DNA of 8,962 nucleotides, taken from positions 1 to 8,962 of the forward strand of contig NZ_DASZGI010000288.1 in assembly GCF_035938995.1 (NCBI RefSeq), given 5' to 3'. Both the position numbers and the translations under genes were made by a program. The notes below the pieces were generated by a model. It was not told where the DNA came from. It ran no database searches and saw only the letters and a list, made by a program, of their open reading frames with translations. How positions within the stretch are numbered: position 1 is the first letter of the stretch; every line of letters starts with the position of its first letter. Source of the DNA: DASZGI01 sp035938995. GTDB lineage: Bacteria > Actinomycetota > Actinomycetes > Streptomycetales > Catenulisporaceae. Positions 1-6,236 of the stretch are shown here, one piece after another.

Positions 1-189
1 TACTACGGCTCGGCCAGCACCGACGGCCCGGCTGCCGCGGTGTGCTGTGGATACCTGCGGTTCTTCACCGACCGCACCGGGGTCGAGTCCTTCGCGGCTG
101 CGCATCCCGAGGTCACCGGTGCAGTGCTGGACCAGCGCGAGGCCGAACGCCTCGGCGCCCAGATCTTCGGCCCGCTGCTCCACACGTAA
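1..189 (+). CDS. Alkylmercury lyase-like protein (MerB family), C-terminal part
   Basis: The window opens inside this gene; 62 codons run to TAA at 187-189. The visible piece resembles the C-terminal segment of MerB-type organomercurial lyases: a Cys-containing strand followed by a hydrophobic 'HFF'-like stretch (here VCCGYLRFFTDR, residues 14-25 of the fragment), then 'AAHPEVTGAVL' and a terminal helix ending FGPLL. In MerB the enzyme breaks the carbon-mercury bond by protonolysis using conserved cysteines; the Cys pair at fragment residues 15-16 sits where the third active-site Cys is expected. The first two catalytic Cys positions lie outside the window, so activity cannot be judged. No other mer gene is in view, and many actinobacterial members of this family are annotated as lyase-like without proven mercury chemistry. 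It converges on the NTF2-like genes to its right. Confidence 0.7.
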   Translation, partial: YYGSASTDGPAAAVCCGYLRFFTDRTGVESFAAAHPEVTGAVLDQREAERLGAQIFGPLLHT

Positions 190-220
190 CCGCCATGACC
201 GCACGTAACCGCCATAACCG
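183..220. repeat. Tandem 19-bp direct repeat over the merB-like stop codon
   Basis: Two exactly adjacent copies of CACGTAACCGCCATRACCG occupy 183-201 and 202-220 and differ at one base (G at 197, A at 216). The first copy contains the TAA stop of the alkylmercury lyase-like gene (187-189), so the second repeats the last two codons' tail and the stop. This looks like a local slippage or duplication product; a regulatory role is not indicated. Confidence 0.85.
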
Positions 221-283
221 CAGCCCGGCGACCGCGCGCTGAGGACGGCACGTTCATCGCCGCGCGCGGTGACGCCGGTTGTG

Positions 284-303
284 GCTATCGGCCGGCCGAT
301 AGC
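284..303. terminator. Perfect 20-bp palindrome between convergent genes, possible bidirectional terminator
   Basis: The 20 bases GCTATCGGCCGGCCGATAGC are their own reverse complement. They overlap the TAG stop (285-287) of the minus-strand NTF2-like gene and lie 95 bp past the stop of the plus-strand merB-like gene. As RNA either strand could fold an 8-bp stem with a GGCC loop. There is no T-tract on either side, so if it terminates it would be of the U-poor type reported in actinobacteria. A dimeric protein binding site is the alternative. Confidence 0.45.
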
Positions 304-683
304 GGGGTGTCGGCGGCGGCGAGCGCGAGTTCGCGCTGCGAGTAGCCGCGGATATCCACGACCAGGCCCTGGGCGAGACACAACACCTGGTGGACTACTT
401 CTGGGTGCGGACCGTCAGGTCCACGGTCCCGACCGGCCAGCTCGAGCGTCAGCACCACGGCGCCCGGGCACACCACCGTGTCGGTGATCTGGGCGGTCAC
501 CCCGGCGGCTTGCAACCGGCCGTACCAGGCGAGCACGTCCGACCGGCTGTGGCAGGTCTGCTCGGTCTCCTCCTGCCCGCCCCAGAGCACGTCCGCGGCC
601 AGCAGCGGTCCCAACGAAGCCAGGTCCCCGGCGGCGAACGCCGCCCGAAGCCGGGCGGCAGCCGCCTTAGCGGTCGCGGACAT
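285..683 (-). CDS. NTF2/SnoaL-like small fold protein (A)
   Basis: 132 residues. The pattern fits the cone-shaped NTF2/SnoaL alpha+beta barrel: an N-terminal amphipathic helix with the 'AAFAAGDLASLGPLLAADVLWGG' type of opening (residues 13-35), a 'SRSDVLAWYGRLQ' helix (46-58), then alternating beta strands to about residue 115. Members include polyketide cyclases, ketosteroid isomerases, limonene epoxide hydrolases and many proteins of unknown function; I cannot see a diagnostic catalytic Asp/His set that would pick one. The ATG (681-683) shares its A with the TGA of the upstream NTF2-like gene (TGATG overlap), so it should be translated by termination-reinitiation from one mRNA. A palindrome overlaps its stop. 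The function remains unknown. Confidence 0.72.
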   Translation of the reverse strand: MSATAKAAAARLRAAFAAGDLASLGPLLAADVLWGGQEETEQTCHSRSDVLAWYGRLQAAGVTAQITDTVVCPGAVVLTLELAGRDRGPDGPHPEVVHQVLCLAQGLVVDIRGYSQRELALAAADTPLSAGR

Positions 684-1075
684 CAGCGCTCTCCATCAGC
701 CCGGCCCGACGCCACCGCGGCGAGGGCGTCCTCGCGCGTGCGGTACTGCTCAAGGCGCGCGATCAGCCCATCGGCGATCGTCACCGTAGTGGCGGCGGCG
801 CCGCCGTCAGGTCCCGGACACTGCTCAGGGTAGAGCGCGGATACCACGAGGGTGTGGGCGTCGATGTCCTCGATGCGGACCTCGAAGACCGATCGGCCCT
901 CAGCCCCGCTGCGCCGCAGCAGCGCCATGACCTGTTCGCGGCCGTGGCAATCCCAGTCGCCCGGCTCGTACCAGAGCAGCTCCACGTCCGGTGCCAGCGC
1001 CTGCTCGAACCCGTCTAGATCACCCCGGGTCCACGCCTGCAACGCCTCATCGATCAACGGATTGCGGAGGACCAT
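683..1075 (-). CDS. NTF2/SnoaL-like small fold protein (B)
   Basis: 130 residues from the preferred ATG at 1073-1075. That start has GAGG (1084-1087) eight bases upstream; a TTG at 1091-1093 and a GTG at 1082-1084 are in frame but have no Shine-Dalgarno sequence, and one overlaps this GAGG. The sequence follows the SnoaL-like scheme: helix with 'AWTRGDLDGFEQALAPDVELLWY', a Trp/Asp strand, 'GREQVMALLRR' helix, then strands 'VFEVRIEDIDAHTLVVSALY' and 'ATTVTIADGLIARLEQY'. The last of these (…DGLI.R…Y) is the classic end of nuclear transport factor 2 family enzymes of unknown substrate. It is first in a two-gene operon with NTF2-like A, overlapping by one base, so the two may form a heterodimer or be paralogues. 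It is divergent from the ArsR operon, with about 265 bp between the start codons. Confidence 0.75.
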   Translation of the reverse strand: MVLRNPLIDEALQAWTRGDLDGFEQALAPDVELLWYEPGDWDCHGREQVMALLRRSGAEGRSVFEVRIEDIDAHTLVVSALYPEQCPGPDGGAAATTVTIADGLIARLEQYRTREDALAAVASGRADGER

Positions 1076-1301
1076 GACGATCACCTCATCCAACTCGCGC
1101 CGAGCCTGCGCCGGCCCGGATCGCCGATGCCGCCGACGCTAGCGCCCGCCGTGTCCGGCGTCGACGCGATCGGCACGACCCGCCTGCGCCGACGCGGTGC
1201 TGAACTACTCGGCGCCGGGCTCCCGCAACGCAATCGTGTCGGACGGCGGGTTGCGCTGGGGGCCCGGCGGTACGGACCCGTCTCCCGCGATCCCGTCGCT
1301 C

Positions 1302-1335
1302 TTGACCCGCGCCCTATCCGTAAGCGTAGACTTAC
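1302..1335 (+). promoter_or_regulatory. Promoter and probable autorepressor operator of the ArsR operon
   Basis: TTGACC at 1302-1307 resembles a -35 box and TAGACT at 1327-1332 a -10 box; the 19-bp spacing is at the long end. The inverted repeat GTAAG-N6-CTTAC (1320-1324 and 1331-1335) straddles the -10 box, a usual place for an ArsR-family dimer to block polymerase. Seven to nine bases past the -10 is the GTG start at 1341, so the mRNA should begin at or within two bases of the start codon. Boxes and repeat are read directly; autorepression is inferred. Confidence 0.55.
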
Positions 1336-1340
1336 CGTTC

Positions 1341-1664
1341 GTGGATACTTACCAACCGGGTGACGCGCTGGGGGCGCTGGGGGACCCCACCCGGCGCGCC
1401 ATCATCGCGTGCCTGGTGGAGCGGCCCCGGGCGGTCGGCGAACTGGCCGACGAACTACCGGTCAGCAGGCCGGCGGTCTCCCAGCACCTGAAAGTGCTCA
1501 AGGGCGCGGGCCTGGTCACCGAGCGCGCGGCGGGAACCCGCCGGATATACCGGCTCAACCCGGCCGGGGTGGCCGCGCTGCGCGATCAGCTCGAGACGTT
1601 CTGGAACCGGGCGCTGGCCGGCTACCAGGACCTCATCGAACAACCGGAACAGGAGGAGCCATGA
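1341..1664 (+). CDS. ArsR/SmtB-family winged-helix transcriptional regulator
   Basis: 107 residues from GTG 1341-1343. The start was chosen because 'DTYQPGDALGALGDPTRRAII' is the normal N-terminus of this family; the frame stays open upstream, but that stretch resembles nothing and would run through the promoter. Winged helix: recognition region VGELADELPVSRPAVSQHLKVL (split here into helices at about residues 32-40 and 43-54) and the wing ERAAGTRRIYRL (61-72). The Cys-rich ELCVCDL metal motif is absent, so it is not an arsenic or zinc sensor of the classical type. It belongs to the metal-independent branch commonly paired with SRPBCC proteins. No Shine-Dalgarno sequence precedes the GTG, in line with a leaderless mRNA. 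Its TGA (1662-1664) overlaps the next ATG by ATGA. It probably represses its own operon; the ligand is unknown. Confidence 0.88.
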   Translation: MDTYQPGDALGALGDPTRRAIIACLVERPRAVGELADELPVSRPAVSQHLKVLKGAGLVTERAAGTRRIYRLNPAGVAALRDQLETFWNRALAGYQDLIEQPEQEEP

Positions 1665-2143
1665 CCGAGGCAACAAGCACCGTGGTGCGTCGGCAGATCA
1701 CCGTGCAGGCGCCGATCGAGCGGGCCTTCACCGTTTTCACCGAGCGGTTCGGCGACTTCAAGCCGCCGGAGCACAACATGCTCAAGGTGCCGATCGCTGA
1801 GACCGTGTTCGAGCCCCAGGTCGGCGGGCACATCTACGACCGCGGTACTGATGGCAGCGTGTGCCGCTGGGCGCGCATCCTGGCCTACCAGCCGCCGGAC
1901 CGCGTCGTGTTCAGTTGGGACATCAGCCCGCAGTGGCAGATCGAGACCGAGCCGGAGAACACTAGCGAGGTCGAGGTCCGGTTCATCGCCGAGGCCCCGG
2001 GGCGCACCCGGGTGGAGCTGGAGCATCGCAACATCGACCGGCACGGCCCCGGCTGGCAGGCCGTCGCCGACGGCGTCGCGGACGACGCCGGATGGCCGCT
2101 GTACCTCTCCCGCTACGCCGCCCTGCTGACCGAGGGCGGCTGA
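1661..2143 (+). CDS. SRPBCC family protein, AHSA1-like (activator of Hsp90 ATPase homologue 1 fold)
   Basis: 160 residues. AGGAGG at 1651-1656 precedes the ATG, which overlaps the ArsR stop (ATGA), so translation is coupled. Bet v1-like START/SRPBCC fold features: opening strand 'VRRQITVQAPIERAFTVFTERF' (about 9-30), 'VFEPQVGGHIYDRGTDGS' with the family's Gly/Tyr turn, 'WARILAYQPPDRVVFSWDI' (the typical 'ILAxxPPxRxxFSW' strand), 'SEVEVRFIAEAPGRTRVELEHRNI' and a long C-terminal helix 'GWPLYLSRYAALL'. This fold encloses a hydrophobic cavity that binds lipids, polyketides or other small ligands. AHSA1-like bacterial proteins are mostly of unknown function and are often encoded beside ArsR regulators, as here. 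A role in binding or modifying the molecule the repressor senses is possible but not shown. Confidence 0.85.
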   Translation: MTEATSTVVRRQITVQAPIERAFTVFTERFGDFKPPEHNMLKVPIAETVFEPQVGGHIYDRGTDGSVCRWARILAYQPPDRVVFSWDISPQWQIETEPENTSEVEVRFIAEAPGRTRVELEHRNIDRHGPGWQAVADGVADDAGWPLYLSRYAALLTEGG

Positions 2144-2144
2144 C

Positions 2145-2582
2145 ATGTCCCCCATCACCACGAGCGCCGAGGTGAACAGGCCCGCCGACGAGGTCTTCGC
2201 CTACGCCACCGACCCCACCCGCTTCGCCGAATGGCAGCATGGTGTCATCGACGGCCGCATGGCAGATCCCGCCGCCCCGACGGCGGGAGCGCGGTGCGTG
2301 ACCACCCGGCGCATCGGCCGCGCCAATAGGGCGAGCACCTCGGAACTCACCCACATCGAGCCACCCCGAGCCTGGGGCGTGCGCGGCATCGACGGCCCCA
2401 TCCGGGCCGTGGTCGAGGTCACCGTCGAACCGCTCGCCCCCGCCCGATCCCGCCTGACCATCACCGTCGACTTCCAGGGCCACGGCGTCGGCAAACTCCT
2501 GGTCCCCCTTCTCGTGCGCCGCGAAGCGCGCAAGGAGATGCCGGTCAACATCGCGACGTTGAAACGACGCCTGGAGACCTGA
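2145..2582 (+). CDS. SRPBCC family protein, polyketide cyclase/dehydrase-like
   Basis: 145 residues. One base separates it from the preceding stop; GAGGG at 2132-2136 lies eight bases before the ATG. It has the polyketide cyclase/dehydrase variant of the SRPBCC fold: 'SAEVNRPADEVFAYATDPTRFAEWQHGV' (residues 7-34; the 'P.eeVfayvtDp...f.eW' opening is diagnostic), a beta hairpin with 'GARCVTTRRIG', 'TSELTHIEPPRAWGVRG' and 'SRLTITVDFQGHG', then a basic C-terminal helix 'RREARKEMPVNIATLKRRLE', the helix that closes the ligand cavity. Third gene of the ArsR operon. It shares only the fold with the gene before it, so the pair does not look like a recent duplication. Its ligand cannot be inferred from sequence. 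Confidence 0.83.
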   Translation: MSPITTSAEVNRPADEVFAYATDPTRFAEWQHGVIDGRMADPAAPTAGARCVTTRRIGRANRASTSELTHIEPPRAWGVRGIDGPIRAVVEVTVEPLAPARSRLTITVDFQGHGVGKLLVPLLVRREARKEMPVNIATLKRRLET

Positions 2583-2652
2583 GGCGACCAAAGCGCGACA
2601 CCGAGCCGGGATACACGGCCGGCCGGGCGCGTCGGTCGAGGCGGCCCAGCTG

Positions 2653-2730
2653 TCAGGCAGTGAGAGTCGGCTCGATCGGCGCCCAGCGGGCGTCGGAGAT
2701 GTCGGAGGGGTACGGGCGGCGTCCGGTCAT
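2653..2730 (-). pseudogene. IS5-family transposase, N-terminal remnant
   Basis: An ATG at 2728-2730 opens a 25-codon frame that reads MTGRRPYPSDISDARW and then 'APIEPTLTA', ending in TGA (2653-2655). 'PYPSDLSDARW.LIEP.L' is the characteristic first line of a widespread actinobacterial IS5-family DDE transposase. The protein normally runs to roughly 270 residues; here everything after the first helix is missing and the sequence beyond the stop does not continue the family pattern. No catalytic residue is left. The fragment points away from the KARI gene, so its upstream end faces the island and the lost part lay to the left. I judge it a dead insertion-sequence end. Confidence 0.72.
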
Positions 2731-2775
2731 GGCAGAGCTCTACTATGGCGCTGCCGATGGGCTGTGCACGTGGCG

Positions 2776-2794
2776 AACCGGGCGTTTCCCGGTT
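2776..2794. terminator. 7-bp hairpin AACCGGG-cgttt-CCCGGTT
   Basis: A perfect 7-bp stem with a 5-base loop. It lies about 160 bp past the KARI stop on the minus strand and about 195 bp past the last SRPBCC gene on the plus strand. There is no following T-run. A U-poor terminator acting on one or both converging transcripts is possible; so is a relic of the insertion sequence whose start codon is 46 bp away. Confidence 0.35.
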
Positions 2795-2952
2795 GTGTCC
2801 CTGTCAGACGGGCTCTGCGGATGAGATCGGGATCAAACGGGCGACGGCACGGTCTGACCGCGGGTGCACTTACCGGCAAGCTGTGCGATCCGGGCGAATA
2901 TCCTGACTGGAAGGTCCGCCGTATCGCGAAATACAGTACTTAAACGCCCATT

Positions 2953-4428
2953 TTACTCCACGAAGATGTCCACGGACGGGCGCATCTGCGCGCAGACCGC
3001 CAGTACCTGATGGATCACGTGCCCCTCGAAGGCCGCGAACGGGGCGGGGTCGACGGTCTTGTCGTCCATCGCAGGGAACGCCTTCTGCGTGAGGAGGTAG
3101 TCGAAGCGGGGGGCCCACTTGCGGGCGCCGAGCCGCGCGGTGGTCGAGCAGTTGTCGACCATGTGGGCCACACCGCGGGCGTGCATGTACGGGTTCAGCG
3201 AGTCCACCGCCTCGATGACCGACTCGTTGGCGATCTCGGAGTAGGGGTGGCCCTGCTCGAGCAGCAGGTCGACCTGCGCCATCATGATGCCGCAGAACAC
3301 GCCGGCGGTGAACGGGTCGAGCGGGGCCTCGCCGTCCGTCTCCCGCAGGGCGCGCACGCCCTGGCCGACGCGCCACATGTCGGCCTGGTCGATCTTTCCC
3401 ATCGGGAAGCGGCCCAGGCGCTTGCCCGCCAGGATGACGCTGCGGATCTCGTTGCCGGAACTCACCTCGTCGTAGATCTCCGCGGTCAGTTCCAGGCCCA
3501 CTGGGTACGCCGCGGAGTAGGCGTTCGCGAACACGCCCTTCTCCTGCTCGCCGAGCCGCTGGTAGACGCCGATCAGGCCGTCGGTGGAGATGATCCGCGA
3601 GATGGGGCCGGTGACGGACTCCACGGAGTGGCGGAAGGCGTCGTGCTCGCTCATGCCGTCGCGGTCGCGGTAACGCCGGTAGAGGCTCTCCACCAGGCCG
3701 TGTACACCCGCGAGCAGCATCGCGCGCTCACCGCAGAGGTCAGAGAGGTATTCCGAGCGCAGCGTGGTCTGGAAGGTGAAGGGGGCACCGAGCGCCACCG
3801 ACCAGCCCAGGGCGCGGTCGACGGCGCGGCCGGTGACGTCCTGCTCGACGGCGAAGCTGGCGTTGATCCCGGCGCCGTTGACGGTGGCGCCCTGCACGTA
3901 GAGGGCGCGCACCGACGGGCCCATGCCCTTGGGGCACACCGCGACCACGTCGATGTCCTCGGGGAAGCTCTCGCCCACATCCGTCAGGTGGCCCAGCAGG
4001 AACCCGTGGGACAGGCCGAGCGTGGTCCCCGGACGCAGCGCAGCGAAGATCTCCTTGTAGTGCTCGGCGAACGCGGCATCGGAGATGAGCAGCAGCACCA
4101 TGTCGGATGCGGCGATGACCTCGAACATCTCGCCGAGCGTGCCGTTCTGCTCGGTGAAGCCCGCGGCGCGGGCGGCGTCGAGCGAGCGGGATCCGTTGCG
4201 CAGCCCGACCACCACCTTGACGGCGTCGCCCAAGGAGTCCCGCAGGTTCTGTGCCTGAGCCGGTGCCTGCGAGCCCCACCCGATCACGCCGATCTGGCGT
4301 ACGCCCTCGAAGGCCGCGGGCAGCCGGTCGAACAGGTGTCGGCCGCCGCGCACGATGGCCTCACGCCGTTCACCGAGGGTCGCGTACTCCTTGTCGAAGA
4401 CGGTGGTCTCGAAGTCCAGGGTTTCCAA
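2953..4428 (-). CDS. ilvC: Ketol-acid reductoisomerase, long (class II) plant-like form
   Basis: 491 residues. The enzyme (NADPH- and Mg2+-dependent) converts acetolactate or acetohydroxybutyrate to the dihydroxy acid in valine, isoleucine and leucine synthesis. Visible: Rossmann loop IGVIGWGSQ (46-54); NADPH phosphate-binding RNGSRS (77-82); catalytic-type His141 in GLSHGF; 'CPKGMGPSVR' (165-174); first metal pair Asp230/Glu234 (SDLCGE); second C-terminal domain with Glu398/Glu402 (YSEIANESVIE), 'DSLNPYMHARG' and Ser428 in DNCSTTARLG; end 'CAQMRPSVDI'. All expected active-site residues are present. Long runs match plant chloroplast KARI closely, whereas actinobacterial housekeeping IlvC is usually the short class I form of about 335-340 aa. 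The TTG start (4426-4428) is preceded by GAAGGAAG nine bases upstream. No ilvB, ilvN, ilvD or leu gene is nearby, so this is probably a second, accessory KARI. Confidence 0.93.
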   Translation of the reverse strand: METLDFETTVFDKEYATLGERREAIVRGGRHLFDRLPAAFEGVRQIGVIGWGSQAPAQAQNLRDSLGDAVKVVVGLRNGSRSLDAARAAGFTEQNGTLGEMFEVIAASDMVLLLISDAAFAEHYKEIFAALRPGTTLGLSHGFLLGHLTDVGESFPEDIDVVAVCPKGMGPSVRALYVQGATVNGAGINASFAVEQDVTGRAVDRALGWSVALGAPFTFQTTLRSEYLSDLCGERAMLLAGVHGLVESLYRRYRDRDGMSEHDAFRHSVESVTGPISRIISTDGLIGVYQRLGEQEKGVFANAYSAAYPVGLELTAEIYDEVSSGNEIRSVILAGKRLGRFPMGKIDQADMWRVGQGVRALRETDGEAPLDPFTAGVFCGIMMAQVDLLLEQGHPYSEIANESVIEAVDSLNPYMHARGVAHMVDNCSTTARLGARKWAPRFDYLLTQKAFPAMDDKTVDPAPFAAFEGHVIHQVLAVCAQMRPSVDIFVE

Positions 4429-4437
4429 GGTCAGGGT

Positions 4438-4445
4438 CTTCCTTC
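4438..4445 (-). promoter_or_regulatory. Ribosome binding site of the KARI gene
   Basis: GAAGGAAG on the minus strand ends nine bases before the TTG at 4426-4428. It is the reason for choosing this non-ATG start: no ATG or GTG gives a protein beginning near the family's N-terminus. Confidence 0.65.
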
Positions 4446-4465
4446 TCGTTCAATGTCGTCGGTTT

Positions 4466-4494
4466 CGTATGAACAATGATGCACGCCGGGGCAA
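4466..4494 (-). promoter_or_regulatory. Weak candidate promoter for the KARI gene
   Basis: On the minus strand TTGCCC (4489-4494) and CATACG (4466-4471) are 17 bp apart, giving a leader of about 30 bases before the TTG start. Each box matches the sigma-70-type consensus only partly, so this is a guess based on position and spacing. Confidence 0.25.
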
Positions 4495-4733
4495 TCAGGC
4501 GTCGGACCAGGAGGGGACGAGCGCGGCCTGTCCGCGCACAGTGCGATCCGTATCGGCGAGGTTCCATCTACGACTGGTAACGAAATGAGTAGCGCGGTGC
4601 GCCGGACAGCGTGTCAGGTCACGTTGATGCCCTCGGATGGAGGTACGAGAGGGCCGAGCCGAGCAGCGCCCGTCAGCGGTCGGAGATCGGGGACGGCTAT
4701 GGGCGGGGCCCAGCCTGGGAACCGGTTGAGCGG

Positions 4734-6236
4734 TCATGCGTTTCGATCCCCTACCAGGCAGGCCGCGCGCTCCGCGATGGCCAGGACGGTCGCGTGCGTG
4801 GTGGCCGTGGGTATCGCTGGAATCACCGAGGCGTCCGCCACGCGCAGTGCGGTGACGCCGTGGACCTTCAGCTGCGTGTCGACCACGGCGAGCTTGTCGC
4901 TGCCCATTCGGCACGTACCGACATAGTGGAAGTACGTCGTTGCGGCGGTCCGCAGGTAGTCTGCGAGCGAGGTGTCCGGGACGTCCGGCCCCGGCAGGAC
5001 CTCGGCTGCCTGCCACGGCGCCATTGCGGGCGCCCGTCCGATCTTCCGGGCGATGCGCAGGCCCTCCTCGAGCGTCGCTCGGTCGCGCTGGTCGCTGAGG
5101 TAGTCCGGGTCGATCTGCGGCCGACTGCCCGGGTCGGCACTGCTCAGGCGAAGCGTGCCACGGCTGTGCGGCGTCATAAGGCTGACCCCGAAGGTGTAGC
5201 CGGATTCCGGGCCTGAGAGCGTCGGCGCGGTGATCGGTAGACTGATCAGGAAGATTTGCAGATCCGGCACCTGCGCGTGTGGGTGACTGCGTATCAACCC
5301 CACCAGTTCGGTGTGGTTGATGCCGTCGGGTGCCGGTTCGGGGGTGGAATATGTGACACCCACGGTGGGGTGGTCATGCAGGTTCTCCCCGACTCCGGGA
5401 AGATCCACCACGGGGGTCACGTTGATCGTGGACAGATGGGACGCCGGCCCGATACCGGAGCGCAAAAGCACCTGTGGTGTACCTACGGCACCGGCGCTGA
5501 GCAGAACTTCCCGCCGGCACGAGACCGTGACGAGTTGCGAACCGAGGGAGTACTCCACGCCGACGCAGCGGTCCCCACGCAGCAGTACTCGGTGCACGAG
5601 GGCTCCTGTGACGACCCGCAGGTTCGATCGCTTTCGGGCGGGAGTGAGATAGGCGTCGGCCGCACTGAGCCGGCGTTCGTCCACCACGGCGAGGTCGGGG
5701 AAGCCAAACCCCTCCTCCAGGCCGCCGCTGACATTGACCGCCTGTGCGTATCCGATCTGTTGAGCCGCTTCGAGCGCGCACAGCGCCAGAGGATTGGGCA
5801 CGGCCGGCGGGGAGACCACCATCGGGCCGGAGGTGCCACGCAGCGCGGCGTCCCGGTGAGGTGCTGACTCCGATCGCCGGAAGAACGGCAGCAGATCGTC
5901 AAACGCCCAGCCCTTGGCGCCCGCTGTAGCCCACGCGTCGTAGCCCGAGCGGTGTCCTCTCAGATGCATCATCGCGTTGATCGCCGACGAACCACCCACG
6001 GCCCGTCCGTGAGGCCATGGCACCGGCACACCGAGTGTCCGCTGCACCACGGTCGCGTCGGGCCAACTCGCTTCGCCGGCCAGCAGCATGGGCCAGGCAG
6101 CGGGAACCGCTGACTCGGGCGGTGGTTCTGCGCCCGCCTCCAGCAGCAGAACGTGTGCGTCTTCCTCCGTCGATAGTCTCGCTGCCAGCACACAGCCCGC
6201 GCTACCGGCTCCCACGATCACGTAGTCGTATTCCAT
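4734..6236 (-). CDS. GMC-family FAD-dependent oxidoreductase (choline dehydrogenase/alcohol oxidase type)
   Basis: 500 residues from ATG 6234-6236. Visible: N-terminal FAD-binding YDYVIVGAGSAGCVLAARL with G9, G11 and G14, acidic Glu33 (LLLEAG) for the ribose; GMC signature 1 GRAVGGSSAINAMMHLRGH (77-95); signature 2 GAVGTPQVLLRSGIG (249-263); 'GVGENLHDHP' (281-290); C-terminal active-site His437 in YFHYVGTCRMGS and His481 in TTHATVLAIAERAA, where the family carries a His or Asn. All hallmarks are intact. The enzyme should oxidise an alcohol to an aldehyde or ketone; the substrate cannot be read from sequence. The frame is open 114 codons upstream, but only this ATG puts the FAD motif at the N-terminus as usual; its Shine-Dalgarno (GGACC) is weak. 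No signal peptide. It has the same strand as the KARI gene, 305 bp upstream of it. Codon use is somewhat less biased to G/C than in the KARI gene, hinting at a different origin. Confidence 0.92.
   Translation of the reverse strand: MEYDYVIVGAGSAGCVLAARLSTEEDAHVLLLEAGAEPPPESAVPAAWPMLLAGEASWPDATVVQRTLGVPVPWPHGRAVGGSSAINAMMHLRGHRSGYDAWATAGAKGWAFDDLLPFFRRSESAPHRDAALRGTSGPMVVSPPAVPNPLALCALEAAQQIGYAQAVNVSGGLEEGFGFPDLAVVDERRLSAADAYLTPARKRSNLRVVTGALVHRVLLRGDRCVGVEYSLGSQLVTVSCRREVLLSAGAVGTPQVLLRSGIGPASHLSTINVTPVVDLPGVGENLHDHPTVGVTYSTPEPAPDGINHTELVGLIRSHPHAQVPDLQIFLISLPITAPTLSGPESGYTFGVSLMTPHSRGTLRLSSADPGSRPQIDPDYLSDQRDRATLEEGLRIARKIGRAPAMAPWQAAEVLPGPDVPDTSLADYLRTAATTYFHYVGTCRMGSDKLAVVDTQLKVHGVTALRVADASVIPAIPTATTHATVLAIAERAACLVGDRNA

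Larger units (their letters stand above)
2583..2952. other. Gene-poor junction between the ArsR operon and the KARI gene
   Basis: No intact gene is visible in these 370 bases. They contain an IS5-type transposase start fragment (2653-2730, minus strand), a 7-bp hairpin (2776-2794) and otherwise unassigned GC-rich sequence. A weaker six-pair stem, CTGTAT/ATACGG on the minus strand around 2923-2940, lies just past the KARI stop. No strong intrinsic terminator with a T-run is present for either converging transcript. Confidence 0.6.
4429..4733 (-). other. 305-bp spacer between the GMC oxidoreductase and KARI genes
   Basis: No gene is convincing here. It holds the KARI ribosome binding site, a weak candidate promoter (4466-4494) and a small perfect stem GCGCGG-cctgt-CCGCGC (4521-4537) that could end GMC transcription. 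The gap is long for an operon, so the two genes may have separate promoters. A 65-codon minus-strand frame starting at 4567 runs into the KARI coding region and looks like chance. Confidence 0.5.

Noticed and set aside
1..1075. A mercury resistance operon
   Set aside because: Only a merB-like tail is present; no merA, merR or mer transporter is visible, and the neighbouring genes are NTF2-like proteins.
1197..1340. 48-codon N-terminal extension of the ArsR protein
   Set aside because: The frame is open but would include the -35, -10 and operator; known relatives begin at the 'DTYQPGDAL' position, which fits the GTG at 1341.
3010..4479. A 489-codon open frame on the plus strand opposite the KARI gene
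   Set aside because: It is a shadow created by the G/C-rich third positions of the KARI gene; the translation is rich in His, Val and Gly repeats with no family pattern, while the minus strand encodes a complete enzyme.
4370..4567. Branched-chain-amino-acid leader peptide upstream of the KARI gene (LLVRRLIAPACIIV in a minus-strand frame)
   Set aside because: The frame is rich in Leu/Ile/Val codons, tempting for attenuation, but its ATG has no ribosome binding site, there is no terminator/antiterminator pair, and it runs on into the KARI coding region.
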